From NCBI GenBank assembly GCA_963691815.1, contig OY829660.1, forward strand, positions 28,398,172 to 28,462,171: a DNA stretch of 64,000 bases, written 5' to 3'. The position numbers were made by a program, and so were the translations under genes. Source of the DNA: Echiichthys vipera (taxonomy: Eukaryota; Chordata; Actinopteri; Perciformes; Trachinidae). Below, one piece after another: positions 11,871-23,997 of this stretch; positions within the stretch are counted from its first letter, which is position 1; the number at the start of each line of letters is the position of its first letter. The notes beneath the pieces are model-generated. The model was given only the letters and a program-made list of their open reading frames with translations, searched no databases and was not told where the DNA came from.

Positions 11871-12011
11871 GCAGTTTACACTCTTACCAAGACTAAATGA
11901 AGGCGTTAATAAGATGAGCAGTTTACATTCTTGCCAAGACTAAAGGAAGGGATTAATAAATTGTGCAGTTTATATTCTTACCAAGACTAAATGAAGGAGT
12001 TAATAAACAGT
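11871..12011 (+). repeat. 47-bp tandem repeat, three copies
   Basis: Units start at 11871, 11918 and 11965, each beginning GCAGTTTA and containing CCAAGACTAAA and GTTAATAA or ATTAATAA. They are directly adjacent with no spacers, so this is a short minisatellite and not a CRISPR-like array. Confidence 0.85.
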
Positions 12012-13974
12012 GAAATGGACATTGTATTTGGACTATAATATGTAGCTGGAGAATGTTCGAGTCTACACCGGCTTGCTGTGTGGCATCAGCAGATTTTCAG
12101 TGGTCAATGTTTTTAAGCACAGAAGTTTATGCGTAAACTCAGCGGTAGTTTGAGCCAAGCCATCCTTTTTCTTTTTGTCAACGGTTGTTAACGCATTGTT
12201 AGGTAATATCTATCTGGTATAGTAGAAGCTTTTGTCTGTTTCAACCTGTCTTGTGTAACTTGACGATCTAGTCATGTGATATTTCTTCCATTTAATGAAG
12301 ACCATAATGGAAAAGGCTTTATTATAAGCTTTGTTGTGGTTTAATCCTCAGCTATTTCGATTTTATGACTGCTTTCAGTCTTGAATTTTTTGTTTTTCCT
12401 TTTATATTGGCAAATCACTTTCTATTCAAACTGAGTATGATTGTTTTGATAATAAAAGCGTCCAGTTGTAGCATTAAGCTGGTGTGACCCCATGTGGAGT
12501 CAAAATTGCAACATTACTACTTCTTTTTGTTTGTGTAGGTTTCAATTGTATGCTGGTAGAAATCATACAGACGTTACAGAAACGTGCAATGATTTTTGTA
12601 AAAGCGCTACCTTGCCACCAGTGTGGCATTCCCTTTTGCCTTCCCTGTGAATTATGCAAATAAACAACGCAACAGTGCGTGGGCTCCGACAGGGACTTCA
12701 TGGTGCATTCAGATGCATCTCGTAAACTCTCGCTCTGACTCTGATATGATTGTGGCATAGCTGTCAATGCTGAAATTGAAAAGCTTAAATGGAAAATTGA
12801 TTGGAATTGTGACCTGAAAATCAAGAGTCAAATCACATCCTAGACTTGGAGAATCGTGACACTCCTATTTTGACAATATAATCCTCATATCGATGAGCAC
12901 TTTTATCTAGACGCACCATAGCTTTCATGCCATTCATATGTTTTTGGGATTTTCTATTGAATCTAGTTCAGCGATGTTGAATTTAGATGTCTCCCTCTCC
13001 TTTTTAAATCTTATTGTATTACTTCAAATATACAATGCTCCTGTAGTAAGTAGTAAGTATGTGGCCAAAGATTTCTCAATCTCTATTTTATATGGCTTTG
13101 GGTGATCTCAAACTTGCTACAATCGGCACAACCACAACATTTTATGCAAATGAATGTGCGATGACATCTCCAATATGCAAATGACCGTATGGTGTAATTG
13201 TTGCCCAAGGACTATAAAAACCTAGGAAAAACGCTGCAACTAGTTTAATTTTCTGTAGAAAAATCCACGTCAGTGGCTGTGGTTGATTTCCCACACTGAT
13301 TATGTATAATAGAGAAGTGCTTTGTAAAGAAACATGAAGCAGAGAAATAAGTAACATGTAACTTAATAACCATGAGCAGACTTTTATTTCTGTCTTTTCA
13401 TGAGCCTGTAGTGGATCACGGGCGTAACATTATGTTCCTTGTTGGATAATGAAGGCCGAAACAGAAAGGTGATTCTGGTGCCTTCATTGGATGTGCATAA
13501 TTCTTTATCTACTAAACAAACTGAAGCTTGAACTGAGGCCTTTTTCAGAAAAAATGTTGGTACTGAAAAATAAGATGTTAAGTTACTATCATCACTCATA
13601 GGGCCAGGGATTAAAATTAACGTCGTCCAGGGGGCATAATTAATTGTCACCGGGACGATCAATATTCTCCCTCGGGTCGACCTCGGGACGAAGAGAGTTT
13701 TGTGGGCACTGACTTCATTTTTTTGTTTAAGTTTTCAACACTCTCTGTAAACCAGAACAGGTTTGCGGTCGGTGGAAGAAATGGCTCGCGTTTTTGTTCA
13801 GTGAGACGCACGCGCTGCTCTTGCACTGCTCGCAGCTCGAGCAGAGGCGAGGATACTCAACTGTCACCGTACTGCATACTCTCTGCTGTCACTGTGCTGA
13901 GGTGAAGCCAAAAGAGGGGCAGTCTGAGTGCACCCACCACAGAACCCAGCCCCCCAGTACGACCCACAGAGCCT
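12012..13974. other. larp4b: Intron 2, no recognised feature
   Basis: Intronic sequence with no supported exon, RNA gene or mobile-element boundary. Confidence 0.45.
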
Positions 13975-14262
13975 GAGGAAGAGTGGGTCGTCCTCCATTC
14001 GAGAGATCGGCGGTTCAATCCCCCCGGTCCGCATGTCGACGTGTCCTTGGGCAAGACACTAAACCCCGAATTGCTCCCCGTGCTGCGCATGGGTGTGCAA
14101 ATGTGGTGTGAATGGTTCGATTAAATGGTATGTAGATGTCCACTACCATCAGTGTGAGCGTCTGTGTGAGTGGGTGAATGTGACAAGTAGTGTGAAAGCG
14201 CCCTGAGTAGTCAGAAGACTAGAAATGCGCTAAATAAGTACAATTCCATATACCATTTAACT
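13975..14262 (+). mobile_element. SINE-like teleost dispersed repeat
   Basis: Contains a B-box-like GGTTCAATCCC at 14012-14022, the phrase TTGGGCAAGACACTAA, and an end region with GTCAGAAGACTAGAAATGCG and CTAAATAAGTAC. This is a very common percomorph repeat, recognised from memory. It shares the GCGCTNTATAAAT type of 3' motif with L2 tails. Confidence 0.6.
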
Positions 14263-14950
14263 ACAGAATCACCACCGCCATTCTCAGCAACAATATCGAT
14301 GCACGTGAGTCTCAGGGCAGAAAGATTTTAGTGGCTAACGATGCCAGTTTAAGCTAGGAAGCTAGGAAACTGTGGGAATTTTGATTTGAAATAACTACTG
14401 ATACTTTAACCTCCCACACATTCAGACAGGTTCACGCACCCTCTGATATTATTATGATGAGATATTTCATCACTTTCATCTTATTGTCTAAACTCTAGTA
14501 GTAACTGGTAAGCAGATTAGCATTGTCTGCTAGCTAGCTAACATAAGCAGTTGTACACTATTATACTGTTGAAACAAGGTAATAACACCTAAACTGTATA
14601 CTCACCACACCAAGATTGTTGGTTATCATACTTTTCTGTTTATGGTGGTAAAAGCAAAGTATCCAACATCAACACAACAGGTAGACTGTCAAAGTTTAAG
14701 TTAGCAGGGCTATTACCAATTGTTTTTAATGGCAGTCTGTTAGCTTCGAAGATATCAAGCTCTAAATCTATGTGTATTATTAGTTTGGTTTATAGAACAC
14801 CTGATCCTTTAACTTACTGCTACAATGTCCTCATGACGAATTCAACTCACAAAATGCAGTCATTCAATGGAGGAGTAGTGGCAGAAGGAAACGTAGACCA
14901 CAGTTCTGTGACTGAGGGTGCTGGTTGTCATTTTGAATAGAATGGCTTTT
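14263..14950. other. larp4b: Intron 2, no recognised feature
   Basis: No exon or identifiable repeat. A short GCTAGCTAGCTAAC run lies near 14530. Confidence 0.45.
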
Positions 14951-15065
14951 AGGGCGCACCCATACTGTCCATCCGTACCGTGCCCAAGCACGTTTCGCGG
15001 CCGAGGGGGGGACAAGTACCCTAAAGCACGTGGCACGGTACAGATGGACAGTGTGAGTGCGCCCT
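14951..15065. mobile_element. 115-bp hairpin element of the AGGGCGCAC family
   Basis: Both ends are AGGGCGCACNCANACTGTCC with long matching subterminal sequence, so nearly the whole unit folds back on itself. Larger relatives are at 19611-20202 and 55124-55700. The centre contains GGGGGGGACAAGTACCCTAA, shared with those copies. Confidence 0.8.
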
Positions 15066-15387
15066 TATTGTTATTGTATTGCATACAACAAAATTGTTCA
15101 ACTTCTTTTGGTGCATTAAACAGACAAACAATAAAAAATATAATCAAATCTACTATGGAAATAGATATATTATTTTATCACCATTATGTATTGATGTAAA
15201 GATATTCTGGAAATTCGAGACAGTTCAAAATGTTCCGGGAAGGTGTTGAAAAAGGTTAGTTTTAACCCGTAATAGGGGCTGTTTTCACCTGGCACTAACA
15301 TGCGTTTTGAGTGATCAGATCACGAGTGATCAGCCTCAGTTCACTACTGACAGTAGAATGCACCTCTGTATGCGTCTTCAGTCAGTG

Positions 15388-15812
15388 TGTTTACATACAG
15401 TTTAAAAACCTAATTATATTTGAGTTAAGGCAATACTTTCTCAAACACTATACCCCGGGTAAAATCGGAAACCGGAAATGGAATGAATCAGGAAGCAAAG
15501 TTGCCAAAAACAATAGTGCCGCAAACAACATCACTACCAAGAAGACACATTTCAGTCATAATTCTGTACAAAAGTCGGGCATTTTACCCCTGCTTGTGAT
15601 TTTGACAAAGGTGAACCGGAAGAAAAAGTAGTATTCAGACCAGCTGTATGTTGGCGGAGAGCCAACTACTCTACTGGAGGAGGAGTTACTCTCGTCATTT
15701 TCCCATTCTCCTCTGCTTATCTAAACGGGGGGAACTTTAGTAATCGTAATATTCCCTTAACCGGGGTAAAACCATTTTCGGCTTACTGCTGTGCATGTAA
15801 ACACACTGAGTG
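15388..15812. mobile_element. Short inverted-repeat element with CAGTGTGTTTACAT ends
   Basis: CAGTGTGTTTACAT at 15388 is matched in reverse complement by ATGTAAACACACTG near 15799-15812. Inside these, TACCCCGGGTAAAA and TTAACCGGGGTAAAA also form inverted repeats. No transposase frame exists and no target duplication was confirmed. Confidence 0.55.
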
Positions 15813-16239
15813 ACCACTTGTGATCTGATTCCCCTTCCCTGCTCTGTATGTAAATCAACACCTACATTTCCGTTTATGATATAGATGACTTGCATATTTG
15901 AATGAAAAATCTTTTTTTTTTTTATGTTGTGTTGTGACAAATTTTTTCGTGTATAAACTATTAACGGAGAAATCCCGGGGAAGCCGCTAACAGTTACTAA
16001 CAGTCACTTACAGCCGGCCGTGGCTAACACTGATTACACTCGGGGCAATAAGGTGAACACACTAAAACGTCTTTTTTAACCACCAATACTGCTCAAAATA
16101 ACAGCAGACCTCTGCAGCAGCATGAGAAGAGTCCCTACACAGAAAACAAAGCACCAACAACGTAGTTAGTGAACCCAGAGTTTATTAAAGAGTGTTGGAC
16201 GTATAACGTATGAGTTCCAGATGTCGTTAATATAACGAA

Positions 16240-16660
16240 TGACAGTTAAGTGTCTTTCACAGAATTCCAAAGCCTGATGGCAGAGGGGAAGAAACTGTTC
16301 TTGTGGCGGGAGGTTTTGGTCCTGATGGACCGCAGCCTCCGGCCAGAGGGGACAGGTTCAAACAGATAGTGTCCAGGGTGGGAGGGATCAGCAGCTATCT
16401 TCCTTGCTCTCCTCAGGGTCCTGGAAGAGTAGAGTTCTGGGAGAGAAGGGAGGTTGCAGCCAATCACCTTTTCTGCAGAACGTATGATACACTGCAGACT
16501 GCACCTGTCCTTGGCAGAGGCAGCAGCGTACCACCTCCTCCTCCTCACGGTGATGGAGGAGGTGAGGATGGACTCGATACAGGCTTACCAGCTGGTCCTG
16601 GTACAAGCTCCTCTCATAGTAAAGTCCATTCAAGTGGATTACCAAATGCAATCCAAAAGG
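16240..16660 (-). pseudogene. LINE 3' end, C-terminal RT-ORF fragment (L2/CR1/Rex1 group)
   Basis: The - strand frame from 16548 to 16246 reads ...PSGRRLRSIRTKTSRHKNSF FPSAIRLWNSV and then a stop. This is the typical extreme C-terminus of fish LINE ORF2 proteins in the L2/CR1/Rex1 group. A second frame upstream (about 16388-16651) continues the similarity, so there is a frameshift. EN and RT domains are absent: a 5'-truncated copy. Confidence 0.65.
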
Positions 16661-17294
16661 AGGGAACCCATGGATCCATCAAATATATGCTATATATAGG
16701 TAGCTACAATTTCAAAAGTTGCGCGCACTAAGAGTGAACGTTGAGCTGACGCCAAAACGAGGCAGGAGCAGAGAGCTTTATTAGAAAAATTGTGTCACTA
16801 ATATGACACAACTATATATTATATATCTGAATATAACCCACTCACTTTAAATCCAAAAGCAGGACAGTTAAAAAAAACAACCTAAATGACTATTATTAAT
16901 ACCTTTTTTAAATGCTTACTGTATGTACTTATTGTTTACCCACTGTGTACTGTTGCACTGTTCTAATATATTCAGTTAAACAAATATCAACCTGTATGGA
17001 AAAGATAACGTTTATTGTGAAGGAACTTTTATTGTGTAGGGACCGGATGGGGGGTTAAAGAAGGTTGTTGTTGGGATGGGCCAAGATGGCGAATAAAGTT
17101 GGTGTTGAGTTGCAGTAAAAGTTTGCATTCTTTTCGTTTAACACTTACAGTCCTAAATTACAAAATTAAGTAAATTGTGAATTTGGGTTTCCAGGGCCTT
17201 TAAATGTCCTTTGTGGGCTGATTAACTTTGAGGGATCTGAAAGTGTTTTCTAATTTTGCTCACTGTTTTTGTTTTTTTTATTTTTTTATTTTTT
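16661..17294. other. larp4b: Intron 2, no recognised feature
   Basis: AT-rich intronic sequence with T-rich runs. Nothing is recognised. Confidence 0.45.
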
Positions 17295-17437
17295 AAGTGC
17301 CTGGGTTATTTAAAAAAACATGCTAGTACAGCAGCGGTACAGCCACAGCTGATATTCTAAATTCTGAACAATAAAAAATAGCATTTCAGAATAAATCAAT
17401 CATTTATTAGTTTTTCTCTAATTCTCTAATACTACTG
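17295..17437. repeat. Dispersed repeat copy 2 (inverted relative to 9801-9930)
   Basis: The reverse complement of this stretch matches 9801-9930 with small indels. The shared core TTTTTTATTGTTCAGAATTT and GCTGTACTAGCATGTTTTT make it a real pair. Confidence 0.65.
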
Positions 17438-19239
17438 GCGTTTTAGCTGCAGTACTAGATGGCTTTCAGGCACACGTGTGGAGGGGAACAGAGCTTCCGT
17501 TTGCAACTGTGTTTATAAATGCATTGAACGGCATGGAAAAGGAGACTAATAATGACCTAATCAGATGTCTGTGTTGATTGATGGCTGGATGTTTTGTTTT
17601 CTTCAGCGATTTCCTTCTTTGCTGTGGTGGCAAAGCAGAACTTTACACTGCGTAAACACTTCAGCGCTTCATCTTTGTTTCGCTTCGGCACCTCCAGCCA
17701 AAAAGTCGGCTCTTTTCTTTGTCTTTGAGAGTTTTGGCAGCACCTTTCCTGGTGCACTGTGTTGATTACCTTACAAGGCCACCATAGCAGCTTAATGTTG
17801 CACTTGCAGTTACAAATGACAGAAATCCGCTAAGTGCCAAGCTCGTTAGAAAATAGTGTTTTCCCTGAAGACACCAGAGAGTCAGAGTTTTGTTGAGAGG
17901 TGGCGGTGGGACAAAATTTGGCAAAGGAGGTGCCTCAAAATTAAATATGGAGCAAAAGCAGTGTTGGGTTCACAGTGTACTGCAAGGAGGAAGATCTATT
18001 CCTGTTAAGTGTTATACCTGTTTGTTATTCTCACTGTTTGGGTAATCCTGCAAACCTACAGACTCTCAAATAATTTGCACAGGCTGTATAGGTTAGGACT
18101 CTGCCAGGCGGCTATACCACCCTGCTGGTTTGATTGATGGTAGCACGTGACAATTCAACAAAGACGGTCAGGGCTAAATACAGTCACCAGGGTGAGATAT
18201 TACATCAGCCTCCAGCCAAATCCTGTCAATTCTGGCCATGACGAGTAAACTTGGCTCATCTACCAGCCCTAAACCAGCTGAGGTTAAGAGTTCTGGTTCT
18301 CTCCTGGTAAAAGACACGTCTGGTTAGACTGAGAGTGGGCAATGGGCTGCGTAAAATATATTAAAAACATAACCTTTACAGTATTTGGCACCAACACTAT
18401 GGCTTGAGGAGGAAAGTGTTCAGGTTCCAGATCACTCCCTGTTTTGGTTGCAGTTAAGTTTCAGGCTCCAGTGCCTATTAAAATCATTATTTTTCACACC
18501 AGACATCATGCTTCTTTGTGTTTTTTAAAAGGAAAATATTTCTTGATTTTAACCCTCTGGCAGTCATGGTAATGCTGCAGAGCTCCTGCTTCAGGACAGA
18601 AGAGATGCATACAATTGAATAGGGAAAGCTAAACCTATGTGTGTCACAAAGCAAGCACTGGGATGCATTTTTGTTTCCCTGATGGGTTTCAATGAACCTC
18701 TTCAAATAGGAAAGAATGTGGACCTAAGGAAATGGGTAAGAAGTAAGCGGATGGCCTTCAGGCAAAGAAAAGGTTATTTTTCCAGAGGGCTCCAAAATTA
18801 GGAAATGGAAAGGGCCCGCTGTCTTTTTTCCCACTGTCGTTTACACATGCTCAAGATCGGAAAGAAGATTGGCAGCGGAAAGGACAGGACAAACTCTAGT
18901 GGGCTAATGCTTCAGGCTGTAGGTCTCATTACAAGCCAGGATTAGTGGTGGGGAGAAGTGGTCAGAGAACTGAAAAACTGCTTCCAGGGTTGAGTACACA
19001 CAGCTCAGGATGTTATGGCCTGAGCAAAGTCTGAGACATGATAGAAAATCTTTCGCCATGCACATTCACAGTTTTTTAGAAGTTAGGACGGGATTAGTTT
19101 TACAAGGAGGACATGGGGTAAGGTAATTTTTCAGAAGTTTTAGTCTCTTCCAAATGCGCCTTGTCAGCAATTATTCGGGAGAATGTCAATGTTTTCACCT
19201 TCTATAAAACAGCCTGGAAAAATACCTCAGATAAAACTA
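17438..19239. other. larp4b: Intron 2, no recognised feature
   Basis: No exon, RNA gene or repeat boundary is recognised. Confidence 0.45.
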
Positions 19240-19610
19240 GTCCCGGCTGAATACGACCCTGACCCCGGTCTAGAAGCGCTGAGTCTGTCTACAAAAAGGG
19301 CCAAAGTGAACTCTTGTTCCTGAGGAGGCTCAGGTCCTTTAACATCTGCTGGACGATGCAGAGGATGTTTTATGAGTCTGTTGTGGCCAGTGCGATCTTC
19401 TTGGCTGTCACATCCTGGGGCAGTGGGCTGAAGGTCGCAGACACCTACAGACTGAACAAACTGATCAGGAGGGCCGGTGATGTCGTGGGGGGAGGAGCTG
19501 GACACCCTGACGAGCGTGGCAGAGAGGAGGATGCTGTCCATGCTCTGGTCTATCCTGGACAATGTCTCCCACCCTCTCTACGACACACTGGCCCAGCAGA
19601 GGAGAACCTT
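19240..19610 (+). pseudogene. Rex1/L2-like LINE ORF2 fragment, cut by element at 19611
   Basis: Reads FLRRLRSFNICWTMQRMFYE, then SVVASAIFLAVTSWGSGLKV and, one frame over, SILDNVSHPLYDTLAQQRRT. This is the post-RT region of a fish LINE also represented at 20203-20612 and 46425-48535. One frameshift lies near 19480. It stops where the AGGGCGCAC element begins, and the expected continuation is not found directly beyond that element. Confidence 0.7.
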
Positions 19611-20202
19611 AGGGCGCACTCACATTGTCCTTCCGCACTGGCAGAAACAGGTTTTACGGGTAAAGCCTAGCTCATTTGACCAGTGTGAGTGCAACCACTC
19701 CGCGCCTAGCTGCAGCCAGCTGGCCATCCACGGCCAGTTTGAGAGAGGTGGGCTTTTGTAAAGCGTGTTTGCACATGTACGAGCACGAGCGTGCGCACGC
19801 GTGTATGAGCACGAGCATGACGCCTACGTCGGCTCTCACGTCATTTTATGTGCGCCCGTTCGGACATAGAAAAAAAAGACAGACCATGCGCGGACATTTA
19901 ACAACAACAACAATGGCGGTGAAAGGTTCACATTGGTGTGAGGTGGAGTGCAGATTTGGTTGGATGAACATTTTCAAAAACAGTCAGACGTGCCCGAAAT
20001 AAACAAAGCGACGCATCGTGATGACGTCAATAAATGCGTGTGACGTGTTACGGCGTGATGACGTATGGACAGGCAAGAAGCATTTGCGCAAGGCCCAGGC
20101 AGTGTGAGTACAAACGGGCTGGCCAGCGGTGGGAGAGGGAGGGGGGGACAAGTACCCTAAAGCCCGGGGCGCGGTGCAGAAGGACAGTGTCAGTGCGCCC
20201 CT
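19611..20202. mobile_element. AGGGCGCAC-family inverted-repeat element, 592 bp
   Basis: Ends AGGGCGCACTCACATTGTCC and, inverted, AGGGGCGCACTGACACTGTCC. The interior matches 55124-55700 in reverse orientation, including GGGACAAGTACCCTAAAGCC and ATGCGCGGACATTTAA. It contains several TGACGTCA/TGACGTAT CRE-like sites. It has no transposase and lies between two LINE pieces. Confidence 0.75.
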
Positions 20203-20612
20203 AGAATCAGAAATACTTCAATTATCCCAGGGGAACATTATTTTCGTTATAAAACTCCATACAGACAACAAATATTATACAGACTATATATATTAGAAAA
20301 ACAGAATATACTAGAATAACTATATATATTAAATATCAAATTTAAATTTACAGAAGAAATTAATATTTACAGTAGTGAAATATATACAAGATCAAAAATA
20401 CCAGACTAATATGCAAAGAACAGATTGTCTGTGGTTGAGTCCATATTACAGAGAGGGGGGACAGACTCTCCTAGGGATGTGTTGTATAGTTTAATGACCA
20501 CAGGCAGGAAAGATTTCCTGTGGAGCTCTGTGGTGCATCCGGGTGCAAGGAGTCTTCTGCTGAAGGTGCTCCTTTGCTGGGCCAGTGTGTCGTAGAGAGG
20601 GTGGGAGACAGG
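20203..20612 (-). pseudogene. Rex1/L2-like LINE 3' end, 5'-truncated
   Basis: The - strand frame reads SHPLYDTLAQQRSTFSRRLL, then APGCTTELHRKSFLPVVIKL and a stop, followed by an AT-rich 3' UTR and the tail GTATTTCTGATTCT. It is an independent insertion of the family seen at 19240, in opposite orientation. Confidence 0.7.
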
Positions 20613-20654
20613 GACTAACAAATGCTGTTACTTAACACACTCCTGACTGATCAG

Positions 20655-21431
20655 TAGGGATGTAAAGATACATAAGGATATTGAATTAAAAACAACTAAG
20701 TCTTGGCATATGTGCCTAGTTTGTGAACTACATTTTTTAAAGTTATATCAGCATATTCATATTTTCAGAAGCGGAGATCTCTGCACATTCACAAATGAGT
20801 GCGTTTAGATGGACATGAATATCCAGTTTATGAGGCTTATGATCATATTCAGGATATGGTGATTACATGAGCACAGAGAACTTCATATTCTCCGTACACA
20901 TGATGAATACCATTCTGTTAGCAGATGCGGTTTACAGAAACAAACCAGGGGCAGGAAAAATGAACCATTTACTAACTTAACAATTTAACTGCTAATCTCT
21001 TCTCTGCTCCGACCATCAGCAGCTACAGCTGTCTCCTCTGAGTTCATACTCCGTCTCTCTTTACTGCCTCCGGTGACTAGCCTCTGTAGTGTGCTGAGGC
21101 ATGAAATGATCTATGTAATAACTTCCATAACTTCCTCTGCACTACTGCCAGCCTGTGTTATTAACAGCACGTGGGACAGGAAATCAGTACACAACTTCTT
21201 TCACTTCCAAAAGACAAAACTGAGTTTGAACCTCCGATAAAACAGACCAGCGCATCCTGGTGCCACCGCCACCTTCTTTGCACAGATGTCTAATGAGACG
21301 ACGAACTTCGAACGTCAACTAACAAAGTAAAGTAGGTAACGGCATCTGATTAATTTTTCATCCTAACCAATTTGAATCGTCGCACATTTTAATAGATTTT
21401 AACTGTCTCAAGATGCATCGGTTCATCCCTA
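20655..21431. mobile_element. Possible hAT-like non-autonomous element
   Basis: TAGGGATGTAAAGATACATA at the left and GATGCATCGGTTCATCCCTA at the right form imperfect terminal inverted repeats. The 8-bp flanks (CTGATCAG and GCTCAGAT) are not duplicates, so the boundaries or pairing may be wrong. Confidence 0.45.
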
Positions 21432-23997
21432 GCTCAGATTTTAGCACCAACCAGAAGTTAGAGGGAGAAACTGAGTCAAGTCTCTGAGGAAAGCAGCAAG
21501 TCCTAATCAAGTCTCTTATGGTTTTAATAAATAATGAAATAGAGTTGAAGTGCAACAGTATTGTATAATTACAATTACAGTATTGTTATAATTATAACAA
21601 AGTCCTGACTAAAGTAATGACCGCTTCTAATCTAGTGTAAAGAAAGAAAGTCTGCTGCTCCCTTCACCTGAACTAATCTAAGCTTTGTCCCCTGCCCCAT
21701 GGCCGAGGCGCAAGCTGTATGACACAACTCTAATATCAGTCATGGTAGACATACATATCTGCATTTACGTCCCTTTCTCAGACGCCACATTCCTTAAAAG
21801 ATCACTTGCTGGACCTGCAGCATCCTGGCAGACCTCACAAAAGTCCCTTCTGGCCATGGTTGCGGCTCATACATTTCACCGTTACTTTGAATGAGCTTAA
21901 CCTGTTCTGTACAGTGACAATCTTTTCACAAGTGACCTCCACCCTAGTTTTTTCTTTTAAGTAACTAGCAGGTGTGTCCTGCTCCTAGCCAGGCGAGAAG
22001 CGTGTAGCAAAAACACGCACTGACTTTGTCGTTATGGCTTGTATTCTTCCCCAAGCACTAGCTCGAACGATCCAGCTTGTCTTTTTCTTGTGAAGGGATT
22101 ATCCTGCCTGGTATGGTATGGATTCTGACTCTACCGTGTAACCGGCAGAGCAGCTCTGACGTAACCACACAATGCATACGGATCCGGCCCACCGAGTAAT
22201 ATTTAAAAAAGTAGTTTGTGGCCGATGTTGACTGCTGTCCTCTCTCGCTTCTCAGAGCAACAGTTTCAGCACGTCAAATAGTGGCGCACTGGGAGACAAT
22301 GCTTTCTCACATTGAGAGACCTCACCTTACCTTGACCTTACCTTGAACCAATTCTGTTGATGCTAAATTAGTCTAATGATGCTGTAAATGGTGCACGGGA
22401 CAAAGCTTTTTACAGCTGTTGTGAAGCGTTTGAGTCATGATTGCTCAGCACTCCTCTGGCCCGCTGTCCCCCTTCAGCTTTGTAGCTGTCAGAGAGGGAA
22501 GATGAGCATCAAGTGTGGAGACATTCAGGTCGAAATTCAGCTGTTTGTGTTATTTCTCCCGAAGAACTCTTGCAAGTCTGCTGTCCCTCTTTCTGTCTGC
22601 ATCAGACAAGCAGAGCAATAAACCCAGCGCTACACCGGCTGCCCTCTGATGACACTGGTAATAACTCGTCTCTATCCGCGGTTCATGATGAATCACATCT
22701 TCTCGTTTCCTCCCAAAATACACCTCAGATAACCTTTCCCTCCTCTGCGAAGGAAGGGATCATTTAAACATTTTGAAAGGTCAAGTGGTACCCAGAACAT
22801 ACACATCCGGTGATGTCAGCAACAGTTTCTATGGCAGCCATCTCAGACAGGAGTGGGAGTTTTTCATTAGTGCAGGGCTGGATTATTAGCAGAGGGCGGG
22901 GGTGTGTCTGTCTGGCCAGACACATCCCAAATAATCTTGTAGTGCAGCGTTTGTGAAAAACAACCCAGGTCTTTTGCTGCTCATGTTGTATCAAGTCAGT
23001 CTTATCTACTTAATTCTATTTCCTTTAATCTGTCTTCCTTTGTTTCTGTGACACAATTTATTTTTAACTCGACTTGCTGCTTCTTGAATAAGAAGCTGGT
23101 TTCCCCAGCCGTTCTTTTGCCTCAGCAACTTGGCTCGTTAGCAGTGTAATCTATTAAAACCAAGGCTCAAGAGGGCTGATTTAATTTGAGCAGTGCCTCA
23201 GGGTTGAATTAGCATGTCGATCACTGGAGCAGGCTTCGTTTGAGCTCAGGTGCGCAACTCAACACTCCCTCTACAGCGCCTGTATTTTGCCTGGGAATGA
23301 CTCAGTGCCTCAGCGAAAAAACAAAAGCAGAGCGAGCGACGGCTGCTCAACGAGAACAAGACAGCCAGTCAACTTCTGCAACGTCAGCCAGGCCCACCAG
23401 GGCAGTGGAGCCTCAGTGCTGTCATCAGATTTGTTGAATCAACCCAGCAGCGTGGATCAGAGGGGCCAGGCAGAGCATGGCAGTGCCTGTGATTTGATGG
23501 GGATGACTTTACAGAGATGTGGTGGTGGCAGCTTCATTTGAAAGAGCCCAGGTTTTGGTTCAAGGCATACAATGTCAGTCAGGAGTCTCCCTCTGCCTGC
23601 CTGTCTGGTTACTTAGACTCATGTGTGTTAATCATGGATTGGATGCAGTGGAGCCTTATATCACCCCCGTCAAGTGCCTGGTCTGCTTTGCCTCAGGACT
23701 TGAATGAAACGCTGGCTCTGGCCACAGCTCCAGGTTACAGTCTGTTAACCTGCGAAACATGTATGCTGAACTACTGCTTTGATCCTGTGAGTATGTCAGA
23801 GGGGCTTTATAGGCCTGCTGGTCCCTGTCACCTCGTACTAGTGCCTCTGCTGTTTGAAGTGGCTCCTGTCAGATGTTGTTGGTAGAGGAGTCTTGTTGGC
23901 AGATGATTGATGAGAGGCTGTTAAAGCATTTCTGTTGCTTAACTCAGAAAATTCACAAGAATTTCAAAATATTTTACATTTTTTGAAATTCAAAAAA
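21432..23997. other. larp4b: Intron 2, no recognised feature
   Basis: Less AT-rich intron with several short open frames on both strands. None carries a recognisable domain, and none has paired splice signals plus similarity. A run of ACCTTGACCTT-type half-sites lies near 22323-22350. Confidence 0.4.

Noticed and set aside
11871..12011. CRISPR-like spacing of 47-bp repeats
   Set aside because: The units are contiguous with no unique spacers, and the genome is eukaryotic.
20655..21431. Confident hAT call with target duplication
   Set aside because: The ends look right but the flanking octamers do not match, so it is kept only as a low-confidence element.
23517..23885. A 122-codon + strand frame in intron 2 as an exon or gene
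   Set aside because: No recognisable domain and no paired splice sites or similarity; its length is unremarkable for a GC-richer intron.
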